Notes under the pieces: generated by a model | The model's database searches: none | The model's input: only the letters and a program-made list of their open reading frames with translations | Told to the model about the DNA's origin: nothing | Program-made: the position numbers and the translations under genes | Assembly (NCBI GenBank): GCA_964020085.1 | Contig: OZ026597.1 | Location: forward strand, 3,704,394 to 3,768,393 | Length of the DNA: 64,000 nucleotides | Source: Micromussa lordhowensis | Taxonomy: Eukaryota; Cnidaria; Anthozoa; Scleractinia; Lobophylliidae | Reading direction: 5' to 3' | Part shown: positions 53,582-64,000 of the stretch, piece by piece | Layout of the letters: every line of letters begins with the position of its first letter | How positions within the stretch are numbered: position 1 is the first letter of the stretch

Positions 53582-56085
53582 TATTATTAAATGTAGATGT
53601 TAAAATAATGTGGAAAGTTATCGCCACTAAAATTAAGAATGTTTTACCCACTATTGTTCATCACAATCAAACCGGATTCATCAATGATCGCTACATTGGC
53701 GAGACAGTTAGATCTATTTTTGATTTGATGGATTTTACACTGTCAAAAAACATTCCCGGGCTACTGATCTTTATAGACTTTCACAAGGCCTTTGACAGCC
53801 TTGAATGGAACTTTCTTTTCGCCTGCCTAAGAGCTTTCAATTTTGGCCCAGATTTTATCCACTGGACAGAAATTTTCTATAAGAATATTCAAAGTTGTGT
53901 TATAAATAATGGCTTTGGGTCGGACTTCTTTGCCTTGGAACGTGGGGTCAGGCAGGGGGATCCATTATCTCCCTACCTCTTTGTACTAGCTGTGGAAGTT
54001 CTGGCGATCGCTGTACGCCAGAATGCATCTCAATTGATGGTCAAGAAACCAAACTGCTACAGTATGCAGACGATACAACAGCAACCCTGGCTGACTTTAG
54101 CTCAGCCCGATCTTTTTTCGATTTATATATTAGATACTTTCAAACTGCTTTCAGGTTTAGCAATAAACTACAGTAAAACAGAAGGAATGTGGATCGGATC
54201 TTGTAGAAATAACAACTCTAAACCTTTCGGTATTAAATGGCCTCGGGAACCTATCAAGGCCTTAGGTGTATATTATTCATATGATCCAGCCCTTCTTCGA
54301 GAGAAAAACTTCATTGAGAATTTGGATAAGATTAAAAAACTCCTGAACCTATGGTCCTGTAGAGGTTTATCACTTTATGGCAAAGTGACTGTCATCAAAT
54401 CCCTAGTTATACCGAAATTTGTTTACATATGCTCCCTCTTGCCTGTTGCGGATGAATTTGTGAAGGAGTTAAATCGACTAATTTACAAATTCTTGTGGAA
54501 TGGACCAGATAAGACAACTCGTCTTTCGACAATTAACGATTACGCCAAAGGCGGTTTAAGAATGATTGACCTAGATTGTATGATTAAATCTTTGCGTTTG
54601 GTCTGGCTACATAGGATATATAATGTCACGAAAGGCCCATGGAAATGGTACCTCTCTCACCTTTTAACAAAGTGCGGAGGCCTGTTCTTGTTTAACTGTA
54701 ATTACGATGTTAAGGACATCTCGGTTCCTTCTCTATTTTACTCTCAACTTTTTAAAATGGTGGTCAGATTTTCGTGAAGACTTTGCTTCTGCAAAGGACT
54801 GGCATAATATAATATGGAATAATCGGGATATTCGTATAGACGGCAGTCCAGTTTTCTATAAAAATTTCTTCCTTTCAGGTGTAGTGTACCTGAGGGATCT
54901 CCTTTTAAATTGCAATAATATCGATTCCTTTGAGATTGCTGCAAGGAACATCATAGAAAAATCTAATTTTCTTATCTGGACGGGCCTTCGGGACTCCATT
55001 TCTTTTCACCTGAAGGACAATAACACAAGTACATCTCCGTCTTCTACTATTCCATCTTTCTCCACAGGAAATGGTGACGAGGTATTTTGTGTGAACAAAA
55101 AAAGTCAAGGGACTATTATTTACTACTTATTAGCAAAAAAGCCAAACTACCTAATGCAATCACCATTCTTCATAGGGATTTCAACCTATCAGAAAAGCAA
55201 CTGCAACAAGCCTTTTCACTCCCACATATAGTTGCTCTTGAACCTTACGTCAGAGCTTTTCAGTATAAAGTACTTAATAGAATCCTTTATACAAATGAGA
55301 AGCTCTACAAAATTGGTTTTATTTCACACAAAGATTGTACCTTTTGTAAAAGCGCATCAGAAACTTTAACCCATTTGTTGTACCACTGTCCCTTCTCGAT
55401 AGCATTTTGGAAGGATTTTGAATGGTACTGGTCAGTAGTAAAAGATGAGCAAATTCATCTAGCATTAGAGGATATCATAGTGGGCGTCATAACAAGACCA
55501 TGCCCCTTAGTAAACTACTTTTTACTGATTGCAAAGATTTACTTGTGGGACTGTAGAAGAAACCAAACTTTGCCAAATATCGTTGGATTTAAGGCTAAAC
55601 TTGAACTCAAGTATGAAACAGAAGCATACATTGCACGAAAAGGCAATAATATAAAATTTCTACAATCGAAATGGGCAAATTGCTTTCTTTAACTCTACTA
55701 TTACTCTTACATGTACCATTAATTTAAGTATGCAGGATAAATATTTTGTCGTTCAGCCATTTTAAGGTTTACGTTTTGCACTGAAATATTCTTCGCTAAA
55801 TTGGAAGTACTAAGTTATGTACGCTGTTTGTATGAGAACAATTATGTAAATGTGGACGCAGCTGTTGATGTACTTAGTTAATGACGTTGTAGACTTGTAT
55901 TTACCATAAGTTACTGTAAGAAATGTTAATAGCTGTATCGTAAGTAATGTTTACTTAGTGTACTGTAAGTAATGTAAATATCCGTGTCATTTGTAATTCA
56001 AGAAGTTGTACTGTACGTAACGTAAGTAACTGTATCGTTTCTTGTAAGTGATGTGATATCGAATAAATAAAGTATTAAAAAAAAA
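53582..56085 (+). mobile_element. 5'-truncated L1-like retrotransposon insertion
   Basis: A 2.5-kb insertion bounded by GGATCATCAATAAT (53568-53581 and 56086-56099). The intact target is at 2681-2694 in block A, so it arrived after the A/B duplication. It has an ORF2 C-terminal part, a 3' UTR with repeated GTAAGTAATGT strings, AATAAATAAAG and a poly-A tail. The 3' UTR style matches the element at 21548-25617. Confidence 0.93.
53608..55692 (+). pseudogene. L1-like ORF2 (RT and C-terminus), frameshifted
   Basis: A reverse transcriptase truncated before its fingers; the endonuclease is absent. Motif A IFIDFHKAFDS (D57 of the first frame) and motif B RGVRQGDPLSP are in frame. Motif C (LLQYADDTTATL) is in a different frame between about 54030 and 54130, after which the first frame resumes. 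Two more frame changes near 54770 and 55090 precede the zinc-finger region CTFCKSASETLTHLLYHC and the C-terminus at 55692. The element cannot mobilise itself. It belongs to the L1/Tx1 group by its RT and Cys/His tail. Confidence 0.88.
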
Positions 56086-57430
56086 GGATCATCAATAATG
56101 GATCTCGTTTGTTTTTCCTTCGCTTTCAACAGCAGTCCTTTTCAGGTTTTCACAGCATTTCCACTTTTCCATTCGCTTGTGTATATCTTGGGCTTGAAGT
56201 TCGGTGCTCAAACTGCCAATCTGTGGAGAATTTCGTGCATTCCTGATTGTCAAATTCGGGACCGTTATTGGTGACCAGCACTTCCGGAATGCACCTTGAC
56301 TTAAGTAATAACAGCTTAAAAAACAAATTGAACCAGTAATCCTCCATAATCATAGCCTGAGTGGAAATTATTCCAAACTGAAAATTTGTGCAACCCTTAA
56401 AATAAGAAGGCAATCGAAGGTGGGATTTTATCTCAAGTCCTCGAGCAAGCTGGAAATGAAGTCATAAGAAACTCCAATCTGTCTGAAAGACTTTGTGAAG
56501 AAATGACATTTATTACTTGAACGATAAATGCGGTCAATCCGAAGTTCGTCGCTGTAAACACCTGTAGTGAACTGGAGGTCGAGTCAACATCCAGGTCATC
56601 GCAGGTCAAAAAGAGCAGCAAATTTGCTACCAAGAAACGCGAAGGAAGTTCACGTGTATTGAACGTGTAACTAGATTCAGTGTCAAAACGTTTCTGCCAA
56701 AAACCACCCTTGGCATCAACGACCGTGTAAACTTCTTTAATTGTGCAAGTCGGGTCGTGACTTCCTCCACTGTGGGCATTTGGTAATGCTCTCGACGGAT
56801 GGCTGTGTTCAAATCGCGGGGGTCATGGGGTATGTGCAGTTTGTTGGACTTGACAACGACCACCATACAGGAGACCCACTCGGTTGATTCAGTTACCGGG
56901 TTGATGACGTCACTGGCAACCATCTCATCCAGCTTTTTTATGTGGTTTCGCAAAGCTACTGGTACACGGCGGGGTGGATGCACCACGGGTAGCACTGCGC
57001 GATCGGTGACTATATGATACTCGCCTGGGAGGTCCCCCAAGCCTTAAAGAACATCCTTGTATTCATCTACAAGGTCGTGAATACCTGTCCTTACACCTAC
57101 ACCAGGAGTCGCCTCGAGACCGTTAGAATATGATGCACTATCACAGGCATTAATTGTGACAAACTCCAGTTCAATTCAGTTTCTGTATGATAACAGTGGT
57201 GTAAGGTCGTCTTCTATAATGTTGAAAAGTAACACATCTCTTTTCCCATGGCGCCACATGGGGAGTTCTATTGACCCCATTATCTTGTACCGTTCATTTG
57301 TATAAGGTTTTATAACTTTGCGTGAGCGGCGATCGACTTGTTTCAAATCCACGTCCCCAGTGGCTCGTCGGTGATCTCTCAGCTCAGTGAAAGGAGGTTG
57401 CATTCTGCACCAGGTTGCATTCTGCATTCT

Positions 57431-58135
57431 GCACCTGTGTCTAGTTAGAATGTCACCTGACTCTGACTGCTTGCCTTGTTAACTTCCATGGTAATCATTT
57501 CGCGCGAGCCACATCCAACTTGACTTATGCGAAAAACGTCTTTCACCTGACTTTGACTGTTTGGCTTGCCAACTTCCATGGTTATCATTGTACGCGAGCC
57601 ACTTCCAACTTGACTTACTACAAACCTCTTTATCTTTAGTTACTTCATCTACAGTGTTTACATGTAAGGTCGTTGATCGGGAATTTGACTGGAAGTGGTT
57701 CTTTTGTCCACAATTGCGGCAGGTTTGCCCATAGGTAGGGCATTGGCGATTTGCATGGTGATACCCACAGAATCGAAATTCTGGCCGCTTTCTTAAGTTC
57801 AGTCCTTGATCGTTCTTGTGATTTGTTCTAACGGCGCCAACTGTCTCCTCTGTTCCGCTAGCAATCATCTTTAATTGCTGACTGGTCTGCTCTGGGCTTT
57901 GCATATATCGATTGCTTTAGACAAGGTCAGGTCGTTTACTCGTAAAAGGCGTTCTCGTACTTTCTCACCTCGGACCAAACGGTCGCGTATAAAAAGCTCG
58001 TCCGCTGTGCTATCTTCCACTTTTCCAGTTACTAACAAGACTGTCATCCACTCCCAGCGGTTTTGGCGGCGGCAAATTCGCCGGAGGCAGTATCAAAGGA
58101 GTAACGGGGACGGGTGGCGATTTTTCAGCATCAGT
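57431..58135 (-). pseudogene. Ty3/Gypsy gag remnant, block B
   Basis: Minus-strand frame 57479-57904 retains SPEQTSQQLKMIASGTEET and the CCHC zinc knuckle CPTYGQTCRNCGQKNHF, typical of nucleocapsid. The capsid part upstream is shortened relative to block A (a deletion near 58010). The leader ATG (MTDAEKSPP) is at about 58130. Confidence 0.75.
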
Positions 58136-58262
58136 CATTGCGGAAAAGACAAGATGGCGGCCACAAGAAATATATTTTAGACTCTTTGGTCGACTGTTTA
58201 CTTACCAGCTTATCGTTGGACGCTTCAAAATTCTCAAATCGTCCTGTAGCGAGGCTATAAGA

Positions 58263-58425
58263 CCACTTGTGACACCATGTTGAGTTGTGATGACAATAAA
58301 ATCAGAGAACTACAGGCTGAAACTACAACAAAACTTCCAATTCCACGAGGCACCACAGCGTTCAAGGGACTTGCTGATCACACGATTATAGTCACGCACG
58401 TCACGCCACAGTCACGCCTCGCAAA
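58263..58425 (-). repeat. Gypsy 5' LTR and primer binding site, block B
   Basis: The LTR-like part 58278-58425 equals 5268-5410. The primer binding site TGGTGTCACAAGTGG (minus strand) is at 58263-58277. Confidence 0.65.
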
Positions 58426-58431
58426 ACATAC

Positions 58432-59763
58432 AATACAATACAATAATTTATTTAACCACGTTAACGTCTAAGAGCACGAAGTGCCCGTTCAAAATACGAA
58501 CGTGCATTAAATTATCTAAAATCCATATACACATGAAGTATTAACAATTGTAACAAAATACGTATATACAAATACAAAATGTAAAAATTACAACTGAATC
58601 AATTTTAACTTAGCCTTAAAAATATCAACATTATCGGCCAACTTGACATCTTCTGGAAGTTTATTCCAAAGTTGAGCACACTTGTATGTAAATGAGTTCC
58701 TCATAAAGTTGAGATTAAATTTAGGAATACAAAGATTAACACCATTTCCTCTTAAATTATAAGACGTTTCTCTAATACTAAAAAATTCTCTAATGTATTT
58801 CGGCCCTAAGTTCCTAATGCATTTGAATAATAGGATCAGAGACTGCTGCTTCCTCCTACATTCTAACGTGTCCAACTCACATATATTTAAGAGTTCTTGG
58901 TAGGACAATGATTTCCCATGCCCCGTCAATGTCCTTAATGTATAGTGATTGGCGCTTTCAATTTTGTGAGCCAGGACTTTCCCCACCCCTAAAAGGAGGG
59001 GACTACAGTATTCTAAATGGGGTAAGATGAAGGACTTATATAATGCTAGCATAACGTCCATAGGTACGAAGCGCCTAATCCTCCTAAGTGCACCAGCCTT
59101 CGCATACGCCTTTTTTAGCTGACTAGAAATATGCTCTTTAAAATTTAACATGCTGTCAAGTTTCACGCCCAATATACTGATAGTGGGAAATTTGGTAACA
59201 CCAGAACCATTTAAAAATAAATCAAAATCATACTTGCAAGGACCGATCGGAAGGGCTTGTGTCTTGGCATTATTTATCAATAAATAGTTGGAATCGAACC
59301 ATTCGGACAGGCGGCTAAGACCCCCATTCACAACAAATTGCAAAGTAATTGGCGAGACATCCGATGCATACAAAGTCGTGTCATCAGCATATAATCTCAA
59401 AGACACGTCCGGGACCGCGTAATTCAAGTCATTGATAAATATATTAAACAACAAAGGCCCGAGGAGGGACCCCTGTGGAAGCCCCGCTCTCAGCTCAGAA
59501 TAACTTGAGCACACACCATGCAAACAAACCCTCTGTTTACGTCGACCCAGTAGATAAGTAGACATCAGACTCAAGGCAGGTTGAGAGAAACCATAAGCTT
59601 TCAACTTTGCCAACAGAAGGTTGTAGTTAACAGAGTCAAAAGCCTTTGACAAATCAACGGCCACGGCCAAAGCTGACTCTCTCCTGTCAAGGCTCCTTCT
59701 CCAATCCTCAGTCATTTTCAGAAGAGACGTCAACATGAATGGGACTTAAGAAAACCGGATAGG
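58432..59763 (-). mobile_element. CR1-like retrotransposon, 5'-truncated
   Basis: This insertion interrupts sequence that is continuous at 5411-5430 and 29581-29600 (GCAAAACATATTCTTAAG). Its 3' end, at the left, carries a short TATTG repeat (minus strand), as in CR1/L2-type elements that use simple-repeat tails instead of poly-A. No target duplication is visible, and about three target bases (TTC) are lost. Confidence 0.85.
58588..59736 (-). CDS. Reverse transcriptase fragment, CR1/jockey group
   Basis: An open 382-codon frame encodes the RT palm and the C-terminus of a non-LTR polyprotein. Motif A is VAVDLSKAFDS (D28), motif B GLPQGSLLGPLLF (about 85-97), motif C YADD at 116-119, and the C-terminal signature CAQLWNKLPEDV ends near the stop. 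Endonuclease and RT fingers are lost by 5' truncation. The ATG shown is internal to the original protein, so this is a fragment despite the clean frame. Absence of stops points to a young insertion. Confidence 0.88.
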   Translation of the reverse strand: MLTSLLKMTEDWRRSLDRRESALAVAVDLSKAFDSVNYNLLLAKLKAYGFSQPALSLMSTYLLGRRKQRVCLHGVCSSYSELRAGLPQGSLLGPLLFNIFINDLNYAVPDVSLRLYADDTTLYASDVSPITLQFVVNGGLSRLSEWFDSNYLLINNAKTQALPIGPCKYDFDLFLNGSGVTKFPTISILGVKLDSMLNFKEHISSQLKKAYAKAGALRRIRRFVPMDVMLALYKSFILPHLEYCSPLLLGVGKVLAHKIESANHYTLRTLTGHGKSLSYQELLNICELDTLECRRKQQSLILLFKCIRNLGPKYIREFFSIRETSYNLRGNGVNLCIPKFNLNFMRNSFTYKCAQLWNKLPEDVKLADNVDIFKAKLKLIQL

Positions 59764-59883
59764 TTAAGATAGCAGGGACATCTGACGTTACAATCAGACT
59801 CGTGTACACTGAGGGGACTTTTTTTGAAAATACGTTTCGTTTCACAATTCAAGAGTGTATAATTTACAACATCAACACAGTTT

Positions 59884-60906
59884 TTAAAGTTTGGTATCCA
59901 AAACCTCCTGTTCATAGCTAGCTGTGGACAAATCGTCTCTGTTCTTGATGTTCTTAGCCGGCGTCTGAGCAAGAGTCTTCTTATTTGTACGTAATCTTCT
60001 GTCAATGTTAGGCACCGCTGGCCTTCTTGAACAGCACAACACCAGGGCTTTTCTAAACTCAGGTATTCTTAATGCGTATACAACTGGATTCGCAAACGAA
60101 TTGGAGTAATTTATAACGTTCACCAGATAATAAAATTTCCGCGGTATCTGGACATCAAAGACATCGATGAACCAGTTCATAATAATTAAAGGGAGCCACG
60201 ACAGCAAAGTAAGAATAGATACAAACATCAAGGTCTTCGTTAAGCGTTTGTTTTGCGAGTCTCTGTTTTGCTGTTGTGGCGCGATATTTCCGCGTCGAAA
60301 CTTTCTCCAAATGCCGATGTTACTACCACATATGACGAATATTAGAATCAAGACGAAGGGCGTCGAGACATACACCCAGTGTTTGTATGAAATCAAGAAC
60401 ATCGATGTACTCCAGAGGGTGGCGACAAGAAGAGACAGAACCCAAATAGTAAAAATTATTATACGGTATGCTCGCATCGGTAGTTTTCGGTGCTTAAACG
60501 GCCAGTAAATGGCGTAAAATCTCTCGCCCGATATGAAAGCTACAGAAATTAACGACGCCTGCGTGAAAAAGGAATCAACGATTGCGTAGAAAATTAACAA
60601 AGACATCGACCAACCACCATTCCAAAGCTGATAACTCTTCCCAACGCCGTAAATGTAGATAGGTAGAGAAAAAATTCCTAGCATCAGGTCTGCAAACGCC
60701 ATATTGATGACCAGAAACAAACTTCTCTTACGGAGTCTAATGTTTGCCGCAAACAAAATTATGGTGGACATGTTTCCAACAGCAATAAAGACACATGCTG
60801 AAATAAACGCGGTGCACAATGCTATGCCTTCTGCCTTGGAAGGAACAATTCTTGATGAACCAGTCGCGTTCTCGGAGCAACTGTTAGCTGCTGCTGTGCT
60901 GTTCAT
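59884..60906 (-). CDS. Rhodopsin-class GPCR, copy 3 (mosaic)
   Basis: A 340-residue class A receptor whose N-terminal 140 and C-terminal 157 residues are almost those of copies 1 and 2. Residues 141-182 (60361-60486), covering the second intracellular loop, TM4 and the loop before TM5, are strongly different (KLPMRAYRIIIFTIWVLSLL). Landmarks are GN at 44-45, D73, ERF at 128-130, SWLP at 236-239 and NPVVY at 273-277. There are no disulfide cysteines at TM3 or ECL2. The start ATG aligns with its paralogues. The mosaic pattern suggests gene conversion from another family member. Confidence 0.92.
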   Translation of the reverse strand: MNSTAAANSCSENATGSSRIVPSKAEGIALCTAFISACVFIAVGNMSTIILFAANIRLRKRSLFLVINMAFADLMLGIFSLPIYIYGVGKSYQLWNGGWSMSLLIFYAIVDSFFTQASLISVAFISGERFYAIYWPFKHRKLPMRAYRIIIFTIWVLSLLVATLWSTSMFLISYKHWVYVSTPFVLILIFVICGSNIGIWRKFRRGNIAPQQQNRDSQNKRLTKTLMFVSILTLLSWLPLIIMNWFIDVFDVQIPRKFYYLVNVINYSNSFANPVVYALRIPEFRKALVLCCSRRPAVPNIDRRLRTNKKTLAQTPAKNIKNRDDLSTASYEQEVLDTKL

Positions 60907-61479
60907 TTTGATTAGTTTTTACTGAACGTTCAAAACGTCGATTAAACTTTGTAGCTAATAACGATTCACCGTTACTGGATGAGGAAGAGAAGAGTTCAGT
61001 AATCATCGGCACAGTATAAGACTAAGGAACAAGTGGCACATTATGATGAAATTTGTCGGTTTTAACTGATTTACAATTTACAATTGAAGACCAATTATCA
61101 GGAGCTAATCTCTCGCATGACATGTCGTGGCTGACATCTGCAACACATGACATGTGCAACTTTAGTAATGCAGTAGAATTAATGATTTCCCCGGATTAAC
61201 TAGTAAGTTGATAGTTAAAAAGAACACCGCATCGATCGATTTAATGTAACTGTACTAATTACAAGATAATTTGAAATTGGAGCAAAAGTCTCGGTTTTGT
61301 TTCCGAAAGTGACTCTTACAACCCCGGGTGTAGTAGTTATAAAAGGGACATGAATGATCCTTTATAAAATGTTCATAGCAGCTGCCTACATGAAATTTTG
61401 CAAATGTTTCGGAAGTCGGTAGTACTGATCAGTAAGGAAAGTATTATCTACATAGCGTTTCTTTTGTGTATGTCCATGT

Positions 61480-61527
<48 letters not shown>

Positions 61528-61530
61528 TTA
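60907..61530. repeat. GPCR 5' flank, block B
   Basis: Shared with 30735-31442. No gene recognised; a microsatellite is at its right end. Confidence 0.65.
61481..61525. repeat. (AAT)n microsatellite
   Basis: About fifteen units, longer than the copy at 31308-31339. Confidence 0.95.
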
Positions 61531-61655
61531 TCTTATTAGACGTTTTGGTGTGTAGCATCGCTGTATATATTTACGAGTTGTGCAGTATTTTGAGGAGCCC
61601 GTAGGGCGAGTCAAAATACAAATAACGAGTAAAAATATACAGCGATACTACACAC

Positions 61656-61672
<17 letters not shown>
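61531..61672. repeat. Long hairpin repeat, copy 2
   Basis: Same arms as 31443-31584. The smaller hairpin and ATA repeat follow at about 61753-61853. Confidence 0.7.
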
Positions 61673-61687
<15 letters not shown>

Positions 61688-61818
61688 GATTTCTTTTCCC
61701 AAACTTCTGACTTGCCAAGGTTTTGAACTTCACGCGGCCGGGAGGAATGAGGCGAGTACAAATATCTGTTATTTGTACTCGTTTCGCGCGATATTTGTAC
61801 TCTAGGAAGCAGAGTTGG

Positions 61819-61853
<35 letters not shown>
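61819..61853. repeat. (ATA)n microsatellite
   Basis: About eleven units after GAGTTGG. Confidence 0.9.
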
Positions 61854-62363
61854 CATCTTAATCATAAAAGTTACAATTTTCTCGTTTGTTATTGGTTTAA
61901 AAAACTCCTATTTTCCATTAATCCACTTGCCAAATTGTTCTCGGACAGTTTGTGATCGGACAGTTCAATGAGCCAATCACTCAATCGTTTATGGTTAGAT
62001 CGCTTTTCGAAAATTAATATCACACTTCTGACCTTCTTCATTTGACACGAGGCAATTTATTAATTAAAACTGTTCACGTTTCGCAAACATGGAGGGTGCA
62101 AATTTGACATTTTACCACGTCTATTCTTTACTCCTTCTAGATTCATGTCTTTCATTTGTTATTATCAGCGATAACAACACACATTAGAAAAGTAATATTT
62201 ATGGCAATGCCTCTTGAAGTTTCTCAGCTACGATTGACTGGAGGAACTACAATTTAATCTCTCGCCTGTGTAATTTATTCTACTCTTGAAATTATATTAT
62301 GCAGCCTTTTGAAATTTGTCTATTTTCTTCGCAGTCGTTAATTCATTTTTTACATCTGCCTCA

Positions 62364-62664
62364 TTAATATCTGCGGCTTTCATTTCTGCCGAGAGACTTG
62401 ACGCCAGGTGTTGGCCACTGAAAGTTTCACTGAACAAGAAAGTGTCGCCTCCCAACAGCTAAGAAGAGTCTGGCAAAACACACGCTTAACAAAGACCTTG
62501 CTGTCTGTATCTCTTCTTGCTTTGTTATCGTTTCTCCCTGTAATTGTCATGCACTATATATTTGTCTATCAAGCCCACATACCTTGGAAATTCTATCGCC
62601 TCGTGCTTGTTTAGTTTATTCCAACTCTTTAGTCAATCCTGTTGTGTATGCATTAAGAATTCAT
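62364..62664 (+). pseudogene. Decayed GPCR, internal deletion, copy 3
   Basis: Near-identical to 32271-32570: the TM3 end joined to TM6-TM7, a stop in TM7 and the same frame breaks. It is non-functional. Confidence 0.8.
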
Positions 62665-62690
62665 GTAAAAACTACAATTTAATGTAATCC

Positions 62691-62980
62691 TAAAAAGTTT
62701 CAAGGCAATAAGGATTTCGTGGTATGCTCAGTTCAGTGGTTATTTATCCAGTACGAACATAATTTTGCGGTTCCTCAAAGCAAACATTTAAGTGATATAA
62801 TTTAGAATTTAGGAACACTTGTGGATATAATCAGCGATCGATACGTAGGATATATACTGAAGACATAATTGAAACCACTAATATAAAAAAGATAAATACA
62901 TCCATTGTATTCTTAAATTTTGTGTATTTTCGAACATATTCACCTTTCACATTTTATATTTATTTGTTTTGTCGAATATT
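62691..62980 (+). repeat. GPCR 3'-flank module, copy 6
   Basis: Near-identical to 32597-32886. The remaining sequence to 64000 matches 32880-33900 and holds no recognised gene. The duplication continues past the window edge. Confidence 0.75.
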
Positions 62981-64000
62981 TTTAAGCCATCGTTCCTACA
63001 CCATACTTTCGGTATTCATTATAGATGGGTACTGGTATCACACCACTGAGCTGACAACGACCAGAGAATTTCATCTCTACGTTCGTCATTTTGATGCCCG
63101 TCTTAACCTATAGAAAGGATATTTTTCCATCGAGACAAAGCAATTTAGGGCTCATCCGTCGAAGATCTGGTCTAGTTAATGTTTTTAGAAAAGGTAATTT
63201 CTTTCTCGTTCTGAAAATGTGTATAGCTAGTAGAGCGTTGCAAGAATCATCTGTCCTACAAACACGCTAAGACATTAATTCCAATTCCAAATTGGAATAT
63301 TACTTATAGTTACTTTTCGTCCATTGATCAATAGATGCGACTTCTTCTATTCTAATTATCGACTTCTCGTTAACCGTTTCGAAAAAAATATCGTCCGACT
63401 CAGTACTGTCTCATTTTTTGAAGGAAACAATTGGCATAACGTTTGACTCAAGTTCGGTACATGAATTTGGCCTTGCTGCGAAAGTAAACAGTTCCTTAGA
63501 GAGGCGAGAAATAGTTTTCACTCCTCTAAAAATTAACGATTCTCCCGTGATGACTCCTGATTGTAAAATAATGTTGCGGTACTCATTATAAAACGTTCAC
63601 TTCATGCGCTAGGTCTTAATTACGATGCAAATATTGTGAGTAGGTCTGAAGGGTGAGATGGGCATTCCATATAACTTCCAGGCGTCACTTTCATGTCCGA
63701 TCAAAAAAGGAAATCATTACACCTTTCACAACTAATGAATTAATTTCCTACAAGATCTTAATACGTCTTAGCAAAACTCTTTCGAAGCTGTCGCACTATA
63801 CTTGGTAAACCAGCTTGCAGTTGAAAAGCTGGGTGACTTTATTAACAAACAGTTTTCTTTCGTGTTTTTATTGCTAATACAATAATGCTTCATTTTTTGT
63901 GCGTAAACTTATATTACCATTTTTAGTCCAAGTAACTGTTGCAGCTAGTTCCTTTTCATGGTTTGAAAAAACTAATCGTTTATGGTTTGATCGCTTTTCG

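Larger units (their letters stand above)
53000..57430 (-). pseudogene. Ty3/Gypsy pol remnant, block B
   Basis: Counterpart of 2071-4250. RT pieces lie at 56627-57040 (LPGEYHIVTD, VINPVTES, HYQMPTVEEV) and integrase at 56150-56413 (VLVTNNGPEF). The C-terminal tail lies at about 53000-53240, on the far side of the L1-like insertion. Frameshifts are visible in RT after KKFT and in integrase after GKVE. It is dead. Confidence 0.8.
49415..61160. repeat. Segmental duplication block B
   Basis: The partner of 1-6811, enlarged to 11.7 kb by private insertions: a TTAA element (50532-51512), a forward SINE with a small local duplication (52405-52850), an L1-like element (53582-56085) and a CR1-like element (58432-59763). 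Some Gypsy gag sequence present in block A (about 4740-4990) is missing here. Confidence 0.9.

Overview
The window is eukaryotic nuclear DNA, most likely from an anthozoan cnidarian such as a stony coral. The evidence is a tandem cluster of intronless rhodopsin-class GPCR genes, AT-rich spacers, tRNA-derived SINEs and a dense mixture of LTR, non-LTR, Penelope-like and DNA transposons. There are no operons, ribosome binding sites or bacterial-type genes. The species cannot be named from this sequence alone.

Five GPCR genes have full-length open frames (5539-6561 -, 26187-27215 -, 29709-30734 -, 47357-48382 +, 59884-60906 -). One full-length copy is broken (14610-15805 +). At least eight further GPCR pieces are scattered at 8265, 11580, 19040, 21124, 28671, 32271, 34174 and 62364. 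The locus grew by repeated segmental duplication. Block A (1-6811) matches block B (49415-61160). Block C (29262-33800) matches the end of block B and on to the window edge. Block D (11880-15830) matches block E (34430-48400). Because one copy of a block often lacks an insertion present in the other, the window supplies its own empty sites, which fix the ends and target duplications of several mobile elements exactly.

The most notable object is a 7188-bp Mutator-type DNA transposon (36611-43798) with 9-bp target duplications. Its long inverted ends are built from a 15-bp minisatellite. It carries an intact protein kinase gene (37469-38584) next to a MULE transposase with a DDE triad and a SWIM-like Cys/His motif (about 39107-41958). 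The sister copy has the empty site at 14061-14069, so the kinase arrived as cargo. A second 9-bp-duplication element (44312-47313, 72-bp perfect inverted ends) holds a decayed RecQ helicase. Its empty site is at 14567-14575.

Other mobile elements are as follows. An apparently intact APE-type non-LTR retrotransposon (21866-25171) ends two bases after its stop codon and sits inside a 5'-truncated L1-like element (21548-25617). A second L1-like insertion is at 53582-56085 and a CR1-like one at 58432-59763. Two decayed Ty3/Gypsy elements lie in blocks A and B, with a third leader/LTR fragment in block C. There are Penelope-like termini, including a 100-bp-arm palindrome at 16328-16544, a Harbinger-like fold-back element (9341-9926), a TTAA element (50532-51512), several MITEs and at least five SINE copies.

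Functionally, the host content is a family of cell-surface receptors. They lack the usual TM3-ECL2 cysteine pair, and copies are being added, broken and mixed by gene conversion. Everything else is mobile DNA or duplicated non-coding spacer.
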